Assembly: GCF_025340265.1 (NCBI RefSeq)
Contig: NZ_CP022708.1
Location: 395,501-459,500 of the forward strand
Origin: Novosphingobium sp. 9
Lineage (GTDB): Bacteria; Pseudomonadota; Alphaproteobacteria; Sphingomonadales; Sphingomonadaceae
Direction of reading: 5' to 3'
DNA length: 64,000 nt
In this document: one piece after another, positions 44,697 to 53,842 of the stretch
Position numbering within the stretch: position 1 is the stretch's first letter
Layout of the letters: each line of letters opens with the position of its first letter
The notes under the pieces: generated by a model
The model's input: only the letters and a program-made list of their open reading frames with translations
The model's database searches: none
Told to the model about the DNA's origin: nothing
Translations under genes and position numbers: made by a program

Positions 44697-46496
44697 ATGT
44701 CCACACAGATCCCGCCGGCCACGATGTCTGCACTCATTCCCCTGCCACGCATGGCCGATCATACTGCTGACAGGACCATGGTCCTGCTTGCGGCGGCAGG
44801 TCTCGTCACCGGAACGGGCGGGGCACTGGCGGCGTGGGTGCTCATCAAGCTGATTGCGCTGGTGACCAATCTGGTCTGGTTCGGACGCGTCTCTGCCGAA
44901 GCCTCGGATATGGCCTTGGCGACCCGTGGCCCATGGATGGTCGTCGCGCCGGTCCTGGGCAGCATCGCCATCGGTTTGATGGCCCGCTTCGGGTCGGACA
45001 AAATTCGAGGCCACGGCATACCGGAGGCGATCGAGGCAATTCTTTATGGCGAAAGTCGCCTGTCCCCCAAGGTTGCTGTGCTCAAGCCGTTGTCCTCGGC
45101 GATCTCCATCGGCACCGGTGGCCCATTTGGCGCCGAAGGCCCGATCATCATGACGGGCGGCGCGATCGGATCATTGTTTGCCCAATGTTTTCATCTCAGT
45201 GCCGCGGAGCGCAAGACCCTGCTGGTGGCCGGGGCTGCGGCGGGGATGACGGCGATTTTCGGCACGCCTGTGGCCGCCATCCTGCTGGCGGTCGAAGTGC
45301 TGCTTTTCGAATGGAAGCCGCGCAGTCTTGTGCCGGTTGCAACCTCGGCTGTAACGGCGCTGGTCTGGCGACCGCTGCTGGTTGGACAGGGGCCGCTGTT
45401 TGCCCTGTCCGGACACATACCCGCCATCGCGGGGTTCGTTGCGGGAGCCGTGTTGATAGGCCTGATCGTGGGCGTGGTGGCATCGCTACTTTCCGCCATG
45501 CTCTATCGCATCGAGGACGCCTTCCACCATCTGCCGCTCCACTGGATGTGGTGGCCCGCGCTAGGCGGAGTGGTGGTAGGGATCGGCGGGCTGATCGATC
45601 CTCGCGTCCTAGGCGCAGGCTATGGCAACATCCAGGATCTTCTGGCGGGTTCGTTGCTGCTTCAGGCGCTCCTGCTGCTGTTGGTTGTCAAGGCTCTGGT
45701 CTGGCTGGTTGCCTTGGGGTCGGGCACGTCGGGAGGCATCCTGGCGCCTCTGCTGATCATCGGCGGTGCGACAGGCGCTGCGATCGGGCAGCTTCTTCCC
45801 GGCAGCAATGGCATATGGGCACTGGTCGGGATGGCCGGCATCCTGAGCGCGGCGATGCGAGCGCCGCTCACAGGAGCGATATTCGCCATCGAACTGACGG
45901 GGCGGCTCGACATCTTGCCTGCCACCATGGCCGCTGCCGCCGCAAGTTACGCGGTAGCTGTCCTCGTGCTGCGCCGCTCGATTCTGACCGAAAAGATCGC
46001 GCGGAGGGGGCGGCATATTCAGCAGGAAATGGCCATCGACCCTTGGGCAATCGCCTGTGTCGGTGGCATCATGACGCCTTTGCCCGACACCTTGCCTGGC
46101 AACATGCCCGTTTTCCGGGCTCTGGAGCACTTTGCTCTCCCCCACGCGCATCGCAGCTATCCCATCATCGGTGAGGACGGGCGGCCGATCGGCATCGTGT
46201 CCCGATCGGATGTCCTGCGCTGGAGCAGCGAGACTGTGAGCGATGACGTCACCCTTGCCGAACGACAATCGGATCGGGGCCTGCTGCTGGTCACGCCTGA
46301 CATGCCGGTCACGGTTCTTGCTGACCTGATGATCGCGGATGATGTCGGTCGGGTGCCGGTGGTCGATGCCCGGACGGGTGTGGTGATCGGTATTGTCGCG
46401 CGCTGCGACCTTTTGCGGGTTCGTCTGCATGCGCACCGCGAAGATCGAGAGCGACGCAGCTTCGTCCGAACTGCCCAGCCGAGGAAGAGTTCATGA
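44697..46496 (+). CDS. CLC-family anion channel/exchanger with CBS domains
   Basis: A 599-residue membrane protein. The anion-pathway motifs are present: GHGIPEAIEAI (GxGIP with His in place of Ser), GGPFGAEGP with the gating glutamate, and GSGTSGGILAPLL. Two CBS domains form the C-terminal ~150 residues (IMTPLPDTLPGNMPVF and RVPVVDARTGVVIGIV). CLC proteins move chloride or nitrate, some by exchange with protons. The stop overlaps the HPP start (ATGA), and nitrate assimilation genes follow, so nitrate or nitrite handling is possible. Confidence 0.88.
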   Translation: MSTQIPPATMSALIPLPRMADHTADRTMVLLAAAGLVTGTGGALAAWVLIKLIALVTNLVWFGRVSAEASDMALATRGPWMVVAPVLGSIAIGLMARFGSDKIRGHGIPEAIEAILYGESRLSPKVAVLKPLSSAISIGTGGPFGAEGPIIMTGGAIGSLFAQCFHLSAAERKTLLVAGAAAGMTAIFGTPVAAILLAVEVLLFEWKPRSLVPVATSAVTALVWRPLLVGQGPLFALSGHIPAIAGFVAGAVLIGLIVGVVASLLSAMLYRIEDAFHHLPLHWMWWPALGGVVVGIGGLIDPRVLGAGYGNIQDLLAGSLLLQALLLLLVVKALVWLVALGSGTSGGILAPLLIIGGATGAAIGQLLPGSNGIWALVGMAGILSAAMRAPLTGAIFAIELTGRLDILPATMAAAAASYAVAVLVLRRSILTEKIARRGRHIQQEMAIDPWAIACVGGIMTPLPDTLPGNMPVFRALEHFALPHAHRSYPIIGEDGRPIGIVSRSDVLRWSSETVSDDVTLAERQSDRGLLLVTPDMPVTVLADLMIADDVGRVPVVDARTGVVIGIVARCDLLRVRLHAHREDRERRSFVRTAQPRKSS

Positions 46497-47214
46497 AGGC
46501 CCTGCATGATTTGCTCCCACCCAAATCCTCTGGTGGCATATCCGAGCGACTTAGGGCGAGTATTGGGGGGGCGCAGGCATCGCCTTGACGGGGCTGATCT
46601 GCTCATGGGGCCTTGGCGACATCAATGCCGCGCCTCTGCTGATCGCCCCGATGGGAGCATCGGCCGTTCTGCTCTTTGGCGTGCCTGCAAGCCCGTTGGC
46701 GCAGCCATGGTCGATCATCGGCGGCAACGCGCTGGCGGCGTTGATAGGCGTGACGGCAGCGCTCTGCATTCCCTCCCAACTCATTGCGGCCGCCGTGGCA
46801 TTGGGCGTGGCCTTTGTCGCCATGTCGTGGCTTCGTTGTATCCATCCGCCGAGCGGAGCTGTCGCATTGACCGCTGTTCTGGGCGGCCCGCATGTCCTCA
46901 GTCTGGGATACGGTTTCGTCCTGGTGCCCGTGATGCTGAACTCTGTAGTGCTGGTGGGGGTCGCCATGGCCTACAACAGCCTCACCGGGACATCCTATCC
47001 GCATCGGGCGCATCAGCTTGCTCATGCCCATGTGTCCGCCATGCCGGTCCGTCTTGATTCGGACATGATCGATGGCGTGCTCGCTGACTATGGAGAGATC
47101 ATTGATGTCGGACGCGATGACCTGGAAATGCTATTCAAGGAATTGCTTTCAAGAATGTCCGTCTTAACCGAGCAAAGCGCTATCGGCATATCTGAGCACG
47201 TCGAATGCCCCTGA
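46493..47214 (+). CDS. HPP-family membrane protein (frameshifted at 46565-46571)
   Basis: About 240 residues after correction. It starts MKALHDLLPPKSSGGISERL; seven G at 46565-46571 must be eight to continue as GGAGIALTGLICSWG. The HPP signature RCIHPPSGAVAL and four helices follow, with a soluble C-terminus of about 60 residues. Plant and cyanobacterial HPP proteins have been linked to nitrite transport. Coupled to the CLC gene by ATGA and 132 bases upstream of nasT. Confidence 0.78.
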
Positions 47215-47346
47215 CATGCCGAAAGGCCCATTCCATCTTTTAGCGAGCAGGCATTTCCGCCGATGGGGAACTGCCTCCTGATATATTCTCCGCAGCCGTT
47301 GACGCCCAATAAAAATCTGCTGCAAATAAACGCCGAAGGGGCATTC

Positions 47347-47925
47347 ATGCGCATTGTCATCATCGACGACAGCGGTTTGCGCGCGACGGTGCTTGAGGAA
47401 GGCCTGCGCGATTCGGGCTATGACGATATTCATATCGTGCCGCCGCGTGGTGCCTTCGTTGCTCGGCTGGAGCGCATGGCGCCCGATGTCGTGCTGATGG
47501 ATCTTGGCAGCCCGAGCCGCGACACTCTGGAGGAAATGCTTACCGTCAGCCGGGCGTTGGCGCGGCCGATCGCGATGTTCGTGGATCAGTCCGATGAGGC
47601 GATGATTGGTGCTGCGATCGACGCGGGCGTATCCGCCTATGTGGTGGATGGGTTGCGCAAGGAGCGGGTGAAGCCGGTGCTGGAACTGGCGGTGCGCCGC
47701 TTCAACGCCTTTTCGCGCATGCAGACGGAGCTTGAGGAGGCGCGCACCGCGCTTGCCGATCGCAAGGTGATCGATCGCGCGAAATCCATTCTCATGAACC
47801 AGCGTGCCTTGTCTGAGCAGGATGCCTATTCGCTACTGCGCTCGACCGCGATGAACCAGGGCAAGAAGATCGTTGACGTGGCGCAGGCGCTGATCACCGC
47901 CAGTGACCTGCTGGGAGGGGTATAA
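47347..47925 (+). CDS. nasT: NasT-type ANTAR antiterminator
   Basis: A 192-residue regulator: a degenerate receiver (RIVIIDDSGLRA, DVVLMDLGSPS) and a C-terminal ANTAR RNA-binding domain (LADRKVIDRAKSILMNQRALSE, with DAYSLLRSTAMNQGKKI). NasT binds paired hexaloop hairpins in nitrate/nitrite operon leaders and prevents termination; without nitrate it is held by NasS. Both proteins are here, the nasS start overlapping the nasT stop (TAATG), and two matching leaders lie downstream. Confidence 0.93.
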   Translation: MRIVIIDDSGLRATVLEEGLRDSGYDDIHIVPPRGAFVARLERMAPDVVLMDLGSPSRDTLEEMLTVSRALARPIAMFVDQSDEAMIGAAIDAGVSAYVVDGLRKERVKPVLELAVRRFNAFSRMQTELEEARTALADRKVIDRAKSILMNQRALSEQDAYSLLRSTAMNQGKKIVDVAQALITASDLLGGV

Positions 47926-49133
47926 TGACAACCAACCTTCGCATCGCCTTCCTGCCGCTCAACGACGTTGCGGTACTCGCTGCCGCGCGCGAACGCGGGT
48001 TTGCCGAGGAGGAGGGCCTTGCGCTCGATCTCGTTCGCACGACGAGTTGGGCGACGCTGCGCGACCGGCTGGTTTACGGGCAGGTGCAGGCCGCGCATAT
48101 GCTCGCGCCGCTGGCGGTGGCGGTAACGTTGGGCCTCAGCCAGCAGCCGGCCGCGCTGGCGACACCGTTCAAGCTGGGCGTCAACGGGAACATGCTGGTC
48201 ATGGCGAAGGACTTTGCCGCCGCGCTGGCTCCCGATCCCGCCGCGCGGCTGGTCGATCCGCTCGGCACCGCACACGACTTCGCCGCCGCTATCGGGCTGT
48301 GGCACAGAAAGCCGATCATCGGCGTTGTCCATCGCTTCTCCAGCCACGCGCTGATGCTGCGCTACTGGCTGGCCAGTGCGGGTGTCGATCCCGACCGCGA
48401 CGTGGTGCTGCGCGTGCTGCCGCCCTCGCTGACGGTGGAGGCGATCCATGCAGGCGAGATCGACGGCTTCATCGCGGGCGAACCCTGGGGAAGCGCTGCC
48501 ATCGAATCCGGCCGGGCGGAAGCGGTGGCGATCGGCCAGCGCATCTGGCAGCGCGGAGTCGAGAAAGTGTTGGCCTTCCGCGAGCCCTGGCTTGAGGAAA
48601 ACCCCGATACCACCGATCGCCTGCTGCGCGCGCTCGCGCGTGCGGCCGTGTGGTGCGACGAACCGCAGAACCGTGAGGCGCTGGCCGACATCCTGGCCGA
48701 CCCCCGCTACGTCGGCCAGCCTTCCGACCTGATCCTGCGCGCGCTGACCGGCACGATCGTCCCGCGCGTGGGCGACACGGCGGTGGCCAGTCCCGATTTC
48801 GTGCTGTTCTCGCGCGAGGCGACGCCGTTCCCGTGGCGCAGCCAGGCGTTGTGGATATACTCCCAGCTGGTGCGCTGGAACATGGTGAAGCCTTCCGCCG
48901 TGACAGCGCGGCAGGCGGCAGCGGTATTCCGTCCCGACATCTACCGCCGCGCGCTTGCCGGTAGCGACCTGCCGATGCCGGGCGCGAGCATGAAGCTGGA
49001 AGGGGCGGTCGACATGCCTCTGCCAGTAGGGTCGCACAAGGGCGATCTCATGCTTGGCCCCGACCGGTTCTTCGATGGGCGCATCTTCGATCCGGAGAGG
49101 ATCGAGGACTACCTTGCCGGGTTCGCCGGGTAG
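47925..49133 (+). CDS. nasS: NasS-type nitrate sensor (NrtA/CmpA-like)
   Basis: A 402-residue periplasmic-binding-protein fold of the NrtA/CmpA family that lacks a signal peptide, as NasS does, so it is cytoplasmic. Segments LRIAFLPLNDVAVLAAARERG, HMLAPLAVAVTLGLSQQP and HRFSSHALMLRYWLASAGVDPD are typical. Nitrate binding releases NasT. No ABC permease or ATPase genes accompany it, which again argues for a sensor rather than a transporter part. Confidence 0.92.
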   Translation: MTTNLRIAFLPLNDVAVLAAARERGFAEEEGLALDLVRTTSWATLRDRLVYGQVQAAHMLAPLAVAVTLGLSQQPAALATPFKLGVNGNMLVMAKDFAAALAPDPAARLVDPLGTAHDFAAAIGLWHRKPIIGVVHRFSSHALMLRYWLASAGVDPDRDVVLRVLPPSLTVEAIHAGEIDGFIAGEPWGSAAIESGRAEAVAIGQRIWQRGVEKVLAFREPWLEENPDTTDRLLRALARAAVWCDEPQNREALADILADPRYVGQPSDLILRALTGTIVPRVGDTAVASPDFVLFSREATPFPWRSQALWIYSQLVRWNMVKPSAVTARQAAAVFRPDIYRRALAGSDLPMPGASMKLEGAVDMPLPVGSHKGDLMLGPDRFFDGRIFDPERIEDYLAGFAG

Positions 49134-49150
49134 GTCGCCCGGCGGGTTTT
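49125..49150 (+). terminator. Possible terminator after nasS
   Basis: GCCGGG (49125-49130) pairs with CCCGGC (49138-49143) and is followed by GGGTTTT. Short T tail. Confidence 0.45.
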
Positions 49151-49252
49151 GCGTCGCAGCAACAGGCCAAACCTGAAAATGCCACCACACTGAAAAGACA
49201 AGCAATTTTACGTCTTGTCAGATGTGGTGAATCGCGGGACTATAGAAACGTC

Positions 49253-49300
49253 GCGCGATGATGCGCGCTCATATCGGATAGGCTGTCCCAAAGGCGGGAC
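49253..49300 (+). promoter_or_regulatory. ANTAR (NasT) target hairpins in the narK leader
   Basis: Two stem-loops. Hairpin 1: GCGCG (49253-49257), loop ATGATG, CGCGC. Hairpin 2: GTCCC (49285-49289), loop AAAGGC, GGGAC (49296-49300). Known ANTAR targets have hexaloops with A at position 1 and G at position 4: hairpin 2 fits fully, hairpin 1 only at A1. Confidence 0.7.
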
Positions 49301-49324
49301 GCCGTCCTCACCGAAATTCGCAGC

Positions 49325-49377
49325 AAAGCCGCTGACCGGGCTCACCGCAAGGGTGACGTCCGGGCTGCGGCTTTTTT
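49325..49377 (+). terminator. Conditional terminator in the narK leader
   Basis: AAAGCCGC (49325-49332) pairs with GCGGCTTT (49367-49374), an inner TCACC/GGTGA stem closes it, and T runs to 49377. It ends 34 bases before the narK start and is the element NasT should override. Confidence 0.85.
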
Positions 49378-49411
49378 CGTGTCCGCTTTCATAATCTATG
49401 GGGGACGTTCC

Positions 49412-50668
49412 ATGGCGACCGCATTCTTGCGACCTCACGAAGACAATGACGTGCCTGCACCCGCGGAAAAGCCCGCCGTCGGCTTCTGGCAGTCCGGCCA
49501 CACGCCGACCCTGATTGCCGCATTTCTCTATTTCGACCTCGCCTTCATGGTCTGGGTTCTGCTCGGCCCGCTGGCACCCGAGATTTCCAGGACACTGGGC
49601 CTTACCCCTGCGCAGAAGGGCCTGATGGTGGCACTTCCAACGTTGGCGGGCGCTGTCTTGCGCGTCGTCAACGGTCTTCTCGTCGATCGTATCGGCCCCA
49701 AGCGGTCAGGCGCGATCAATCAGATGATCGTCATCACCGGCCTGTTCTTTGCCTGGTCGATGGGCATCACGAGCTTTGGCGGAACGCTGGCGCTGGGCGT
49801 GATCCTGGGCTTTGCGGGCGCCAGTTTCGCCATTGCGCTGCCGCTCGCCAGTCGCTGGTATCCGGCCGAGCATCAGGGCAAGGCGATGGGCCTTGCCGGC
49901 ATGGGCAATTCGGGCACTGTCTTTGCAGCCATCTTCGCACCGACCCTGGCCAGGATGTTCGGCTGGAACGCGGTGCTGGGCCTGGCCTGCATTCCTTTGA
50001 CGATAGTCCTGGCGCTTTACCTCCTCATGGCAAAGGATGCACCCAACCGGCCTGCCCCGCGCAAACTGGTGGACTATGCTGCGCTGCTAAGGCAGGCGGA
50101 TGCATGGTGGCTGATGGCCTTCTATGCCGTGACGTTCGGCGGTTTCGTGGGCCTTGCCGCGTCATTGCCGATCTACTTCACCGACCAGTTCGGCCTTAGC
50201 ACTGTCGTTGCCGGATATTGCACCGCAGGCTGCGTCTTCGCCGGATCGCTGGTCCGTCCGATGGGGGGCGCGCTGGCAGACAGGATCGGTGGCGTGAAGG
50301 CGCTGATGGTGGTCTATGCCGTGGCGGCGATTGCCCTCGTCGGCGTGTCTCAGGCCCCGAGCCTCTTTGCGGCGCTCGGACTGTTCGTGGTGGCAATGCT
50401 GGCGCTGGGCACCGGCAACGGTTCGGTGTTCCAGCTGGTTCCGCAGCGCTTTCAGGCCGAGATCGGGGTGATGACGGGCCTCGTCGGCATGGCAGGCGGC
50501 GTCGGCGGGTTCTACCTTGCTAGCTCGCTCGGCCTTGCCAGGCAGTTCACCGGGAGCTTTGCGCCGGGCTTCCTCATCTTTGCCGGTCTCGCGGTCGTGG
50601 CCCTTGCCTCGGTGGCAATGGTCAAGTCCCGTTGGCGCGCGACCTGGAACACCGGCGCGCGCATCTGA
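49412..50668 (+). CDS. narK: Nitrate/nitrite MFS transporter
   Basis: A 418-residue 12-helix transporter of the NarK/NasA family. The two nitrate signature motifs are seen: GFAGASFAIALPLASRWYP (first, helix 5) and GTGNGSVFQLVPQRF (second, helix 11, G-T-G-N-G). Substrate-binding Arg residues are expected in helices 2 and 8 (one in LRVVNGLLVDRIGPKR region). ATG at 49412 with GGGGA upstream. It is preceded by a NasT-dependent leader and followed by a second one before nirB. Confidence 0.9.
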   Translation: MATAFLRPHEDNDVPAPAEKPAVGFWQSGHTPTLIAAFLYFDLAFMVWVLLGPLAPEISRTLGLTPAQKGLMVALPTLAGAVLRVVNGLLVDRIGPKRSGAINQMIVITGLFFAWSMGITSFGGTLALGVILGFAGASFAIALPLASRWYPAEHQGKAMGLAGMGNSGTVFAAIFAPTLARMFGWNAVLGLACIPLTIVLALYLLMAKDAPNRPAPRKLVDYAALLRQADAWWLMAFYAVTFGGFVGLAASLPIYFTDQFGLSTVVAGYCTAGCVFAGSLVRPMGGALADRIGGVKALMVVYAVAAIALVGVSQAPSLFAALGLFVVAMLALGTGNGSVFQLVPQRFQAEIGVMTGLVGMAGGVGGFYLASSLGLARQFTGSFAPGFLIFAGLAVVALASVAMVKSRWRATWNTGARI

Positions 50669-50762
50669 GTATTCGTGAGGTCGGATTGAGTACCCGACGA
50701 TCTGACAGGCGCGTTACGGAATCGCTTGAGCGATCAGGCGATTCCCTTTATGTTGCAGTGCA

Positions 50763-50811
50763 AGGGACAGCGTTGTCCTTAACAATCGCCGAAACGCTCC
50801 ACTGTCGGGGC
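50763..50811 (+). promoter_or_regulatory. ANTAR (NasT) target hairpins in the nirB leader
   Basis: Hairpin 1: AGGGAC/GTCCTT (50763-50780) with hexaloop AGCGTT. Hairpin 2: GCTCC/GGGGC (50796-50811) with hexaloop ACTGTC. Both loops have A1 and G4, the known ANTAR rule. A GGAATCGC/GCGATTCC inverted repeat near 50718-50745 lies just upstream. Confidence 0.82.
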
Positions 50812-50832
50812 ACGTAGGCACCGAATGATGGC

Positions 50833-50887
50833 AAGGCCGCCATCCTGACTTCCGGTTTCGTGCCGGGGGTCTGGATGGCGGCCTTTT
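50833..50887 (+). terminator. Conditional terminator in the nirB leader
   Basis: AAGGCCGCCATCC (50833-50845) pairs perfectly with GGATGGCGGCCTT (50873-50885), followed by TTTT at 50884-50887. It lies 22 bases after the second ANTAR hairpin and about 58 bases before nirB. Confidence 0.9.
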
Positions 50888-50945
50888 CTCGTTTTCAACT
50901 CCATTTCCCATGACCCATTCCCATGACACTGCCGGAGTTTCGAAC

Positions 50946-53486
50946 ATGGACTTTCAGGACGGGATCGAACCCAATTCCGACTATGATGACCCGCTGATCA
51001 TGCCGAGTGGCGACGCCAACGGTGATGACAGGCGCGCGCATCTGGTCGTCGTCGGCAACGGCATGGCGGGCTGCCGCGCGGTCGAGGAACTGCTGGCCCG
51101 CGATGCGAGCCGCTATCGCGTGACCATCTTCGGCGCTGAGCCGCATGTGAACTACAACCGCATCATGCTCTCGCCAGTACTGGCGGGCGAGAAGACCTTC
51201 GAGCAGATCGTCATCAACACCCGCGAGTGGTACGACGAGCACGGCATCGACCTCATCACCGGCGATCCCGTCACCGCGATCGATCGCGCGGCGAGGACCG
51301 TCACCTCGCGCTTGGGGCGCACGGTGCATTACGACCGCCTGCTGATCGCGACCGGCTCCGATCCCTTCATCATTCCGGTGCCCGGCAAGGACTTGCCCGG
51401 CGTCATCTCGTTCCGCGACATGAACGATGTGGACACGATGCTGGCGGCGGCTGAGGCCGGAAAAGCGCAAGGCGGCGGCTCGGCGGTGGTCATCGGTGGC
51501 GGCCTGCTGGGGCTGGAGGCCGCACATGGTCTGACCCTGCGCGGCATGAAGGTCACCGTCATCCACCTCATGCCCACGCTGATGGAGCGCCAGCTGGATG
51601 AGGCGGCAGGCTGGCTGCTCAAGTCCGCGCTGGAAGGGCGCGGCCAGACTATCCTGACCGGCGCCGACACCGCCGAGATTTACGGCGAGGGTAAGGTTGA
51701 GGGCGTACGCCTCAAGGACGGGCGCGAGATTCCCGCCAGCCTCGTGGTCATGGCCGTGGGCATCCGCCCCGCCACCGCGCTGGCGCGCGAGGCCGGGCTG
51801 GAGGTCAATCGCGGCATCAAGGTCGATGACCACATGGTCACCAGCGATCCTTGCGTACTCGCGGTCGGCGAATGCGTGGAGCATGACGGCAACGTCTATG
51901 GTCTCGTCGCGCCGCTGTGGGACATGTGCCGCAGCCTCGCCGACGGGCTCACCGACCGGCACACCGGCTATCGCGGCTCGGTCACCTCGACCAAGCTGAA
52001 GGTCGCCGGGCTTGACGTGTTCTCGGCCGGCGACTTCTCGGGCGGTGAAGGCTGCGAGGACATCGTGCTGCGCGATGCGGCGCGCGGCGTATATAAGCGC
52101 GTCGTGGTGAAGGACGACCGCATCATCGGCGCCGTGCTCTACGGCGATACGGCAGACGGCGGCTGGTACTTCGACCTGCTGAAGAAGGTCGAAGACGTTT
52201 CCGAAATCCGCGACCTGCTGATCTTCGGGCAGGCCTTCGCCTCCGGAGGTGGGCTGGCGGACCCTAAGGCGGCCGTTGCAGCGCTCTCGGACGATGCCGA
52301 GATTTGCGGCTGCAACGGCGTCTCCAAGGGCCAGGTCGTCGGCTGCATTGAGGCGGGCGCCTGCAGCCTTGATGCGGTGCGTGCCGGTTGCAAGGCTTCG
52401 GCCAGTTGCGGATCGTGCACCGGCCTTGTCGAGAACCTGCTGGCGCTAACGCTGGGCGAGGAGGTGGAATCCGGCCCCAAGACAATGTGCAAGTGCACCA
52501 GCTTCACCCATGACGATGTGCGACGCGAGATCGTGGCGCAGGACATGCGCTCGATCCCCGAAGTGATGCACAAGCTGCACTGGGCAACGCCGGACGGCTG
52601 TTCGTCCTGCCGCCCGGCGCTCAACTACTACCTGCTCTGCGCGCTTCCGGGCGAATACGTGGACGATCAGCAGAGCCGCTTCGTCAACGAGCGAATGCAC
52701 GCCAATATCCAGAAGGACGGCACCTATTCCGTCGTCCCGCGCATGTGGGGCGGTCTCACCAACCCGCGCGAGTTACGTGCGATCGCCGACGTGGTCGAGA
52801 AGTACGATGCGCCGATGGTCAAGGTAACCGGCGGCCAGCGCCTCGACATCTTCGGGATCAAGAAGGAGGATCTGCCCGCCGTATGGGCCGATCTCAACGC
52901 CGCCGGGATGGTCTCTGGCCATGCCTATGGCAAGAGCTTGCGCACGGTGAAGACCTGCGTGGGTTCGGAGTGGTGCCGCTTCGGTACGCAGGATTCGACC
53001 GGTCTCGGCGTCAAGACCGAGCGGATGACCTGGGGCTCGTGGATGCCGCACAAGTTCAAGATCGCCGTCTCCGGCTGCCCGCGCAACTGTGCCGAGGCGA
53101 CGATCAAGGACTTCGGGATCGTCTGCGTGGACTCCGGCTACGAACTGAGCGTGGGCGGCAACGGCGGCATCAAGGTGCGCGCCACCGACTTCCTGTGCAA
53201 GGTCGCGACCGAGGAAGAGGCCCTCGAATACTGCGCAGCCTTCATCCAGGTCTACCGCGAGGAAGCGCGCTATCTGGAGCGCACTGCACCGTGGATAGAG
53301 CGTGTCGGTGTCGATTACGTGAAGTCCCGCGTGGTCGAGGACGAGGCGGGGCGCAAGGCGCTCGCCGCGCGGTTCCTCTATTCGCAGAGCTTCAGCCAGG
53401 ACGATCCGTGGGAAAGCCGCGCCTCGGGCGACCGCGCCGACTTGCACCAGCCGCTCCAACCTCATGCTCTCGAAGCCGCGGAGTGA
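50946..53486 (+). CDS. nirB: Assimilatory nitrite reductase (NADH), large subunit
   Basis: An 846-residue enzyme reducing nitrite to ammonium in the cytoplasm. Order: FAD domain (LVVVGNGMAGCRAVEELL), NAD domain (VVIGGGLLGLEAAHGL), BFD-type [2Fe-2S] region (CGCNGVSKG and SASCGSCTG), ferredoxin-like half domain, then the [4Fe-4S]-siroheme cysteines (TCVGSEWCRFG and SGCPRNCAEA). ATG at 50946 has GGAG eight bases upstream; 50910 is an upstream in-frame alternative without one. Expression should depend on NasT acting at the leader. nirD follows after five bases. Confidence 0.95.
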   Translation: MDFQDGIEPNSDYDDPLIMPSGDANGDDRRAHLVVVGNGMAGCRAVEELLARDASRYRVTIFGAEPHVNYNRIMLSPVLAGEKTFEQIVINTREWYDEHGIDLITGDPVTAIDRAARTVTSRLGRTVHYDRLLIATGSDPFIIPVPGKDLPGVISFRDMNDVDTMLAAAEAGKAQGGGSAVVIGGGLLGLEAAHGLTLRGMKVTVIHLMPTLMERQLDEAAGWLLKSALEGRGQTILTGADTAEIYGEGKVEGVRLKDGREIPASLVVMAVGIRPATALAREAGLEVNRGIKVDDHMVTSDPCVLAVGECVEHDGNVYGLVAPLWDMCRSLADGLTDRHTGYRGSVTSTKLKVAGLDVFSAGDFSGGEGCEDIVLRDAARGVYKRVVVKDDRIIGAVLYGDTADGGWYFDLLKKVEDVSEIRDLLIFGQAFASGGGLADPKAAVAALSDDAEICGCNGVSKGQVVGCIEAGACSLDAVRAGCKASASCGSCTGLVENLLALTLGEEVESGPKTMCKCTSFTHDDVRREIVAQDMRSIPEVMHKLHWATPDGCSSCRPALNYYLLCALPGEYVDDQQSRFVNERMHANIQKDGTYSVVPRMWGGLTNPRELRAIADVVEKYDAPMVKVTGGQRLDIFGIKKEDLPAVWADLNAAGMVSGHAYGKSLRTVKTCVGSEWCRFGTQDSTGLGVKTERMTWGSWMPHKFKIAVSGCPRNCAEATIKDFGIVCVDSGYELSVGGNGGIKVRATDFLCKVATEEEALEYCAAFIQVYREEARYLERTAPWIERVGVDYVKSRVVEDEAGRKALAARFLYSQSFSQDDPWESRASGDRADLHQPLQPHALEAAE

Positions 53487-53491
53487 ACGCC

Positions 53492-53842
53492 ATGACCGAC
53501 TGGATCGATATCGGAACCCTCAGCGACATCCCCCAGCGCGGCGCCCGCACTGTGCGCCTTGACGGGGAACCGGAGATCGCCGTGTTCCGCACCGGCGACG
53601 ACAAGGTCTTCGCGCTCGTCAACGAATGCCCGCACAAGAAGGGGCCGCTCAGCCAGGGCATCGTCCATGGGCACTCGGTTTCCTGCCCGCTGCACAACTG
53701 GAACATCGCGCTGGCCAGCGGCGAGGCGCAAGGGGCGGACAGCGGCTGCACCCCGACCATCGCCGTGCGCGAGGAGAACGGGCGCATCCTGCTGGCCCGT
53801 CCCGAAGCCAGGAGTCCCGAAATGATGAAGGACGCTGCCTGA
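53492..53842 (+). CDS. nirD: Nitrite reductase small subunit (Rieske-type)
   Basis: A 116-residue NirD. The Rieske-like cluster ligands are conserved: ECPHKKGPLSQG (CxH) and SCPLHNW (CxxH). It partners NirB. The stop overlaps the nasA start by one base (TGATG). Confidence 0.93.
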   Translation: MTDWIDIGTLSDIPQRGARTVRLDGEPEIAVFRTGDDKVFALVNECPHKKGPLSQGIVHGHSVSCPLHNWNIALASGEAQGADSGCTPTIAVREENGRILLARPEARSPEMMKDAA

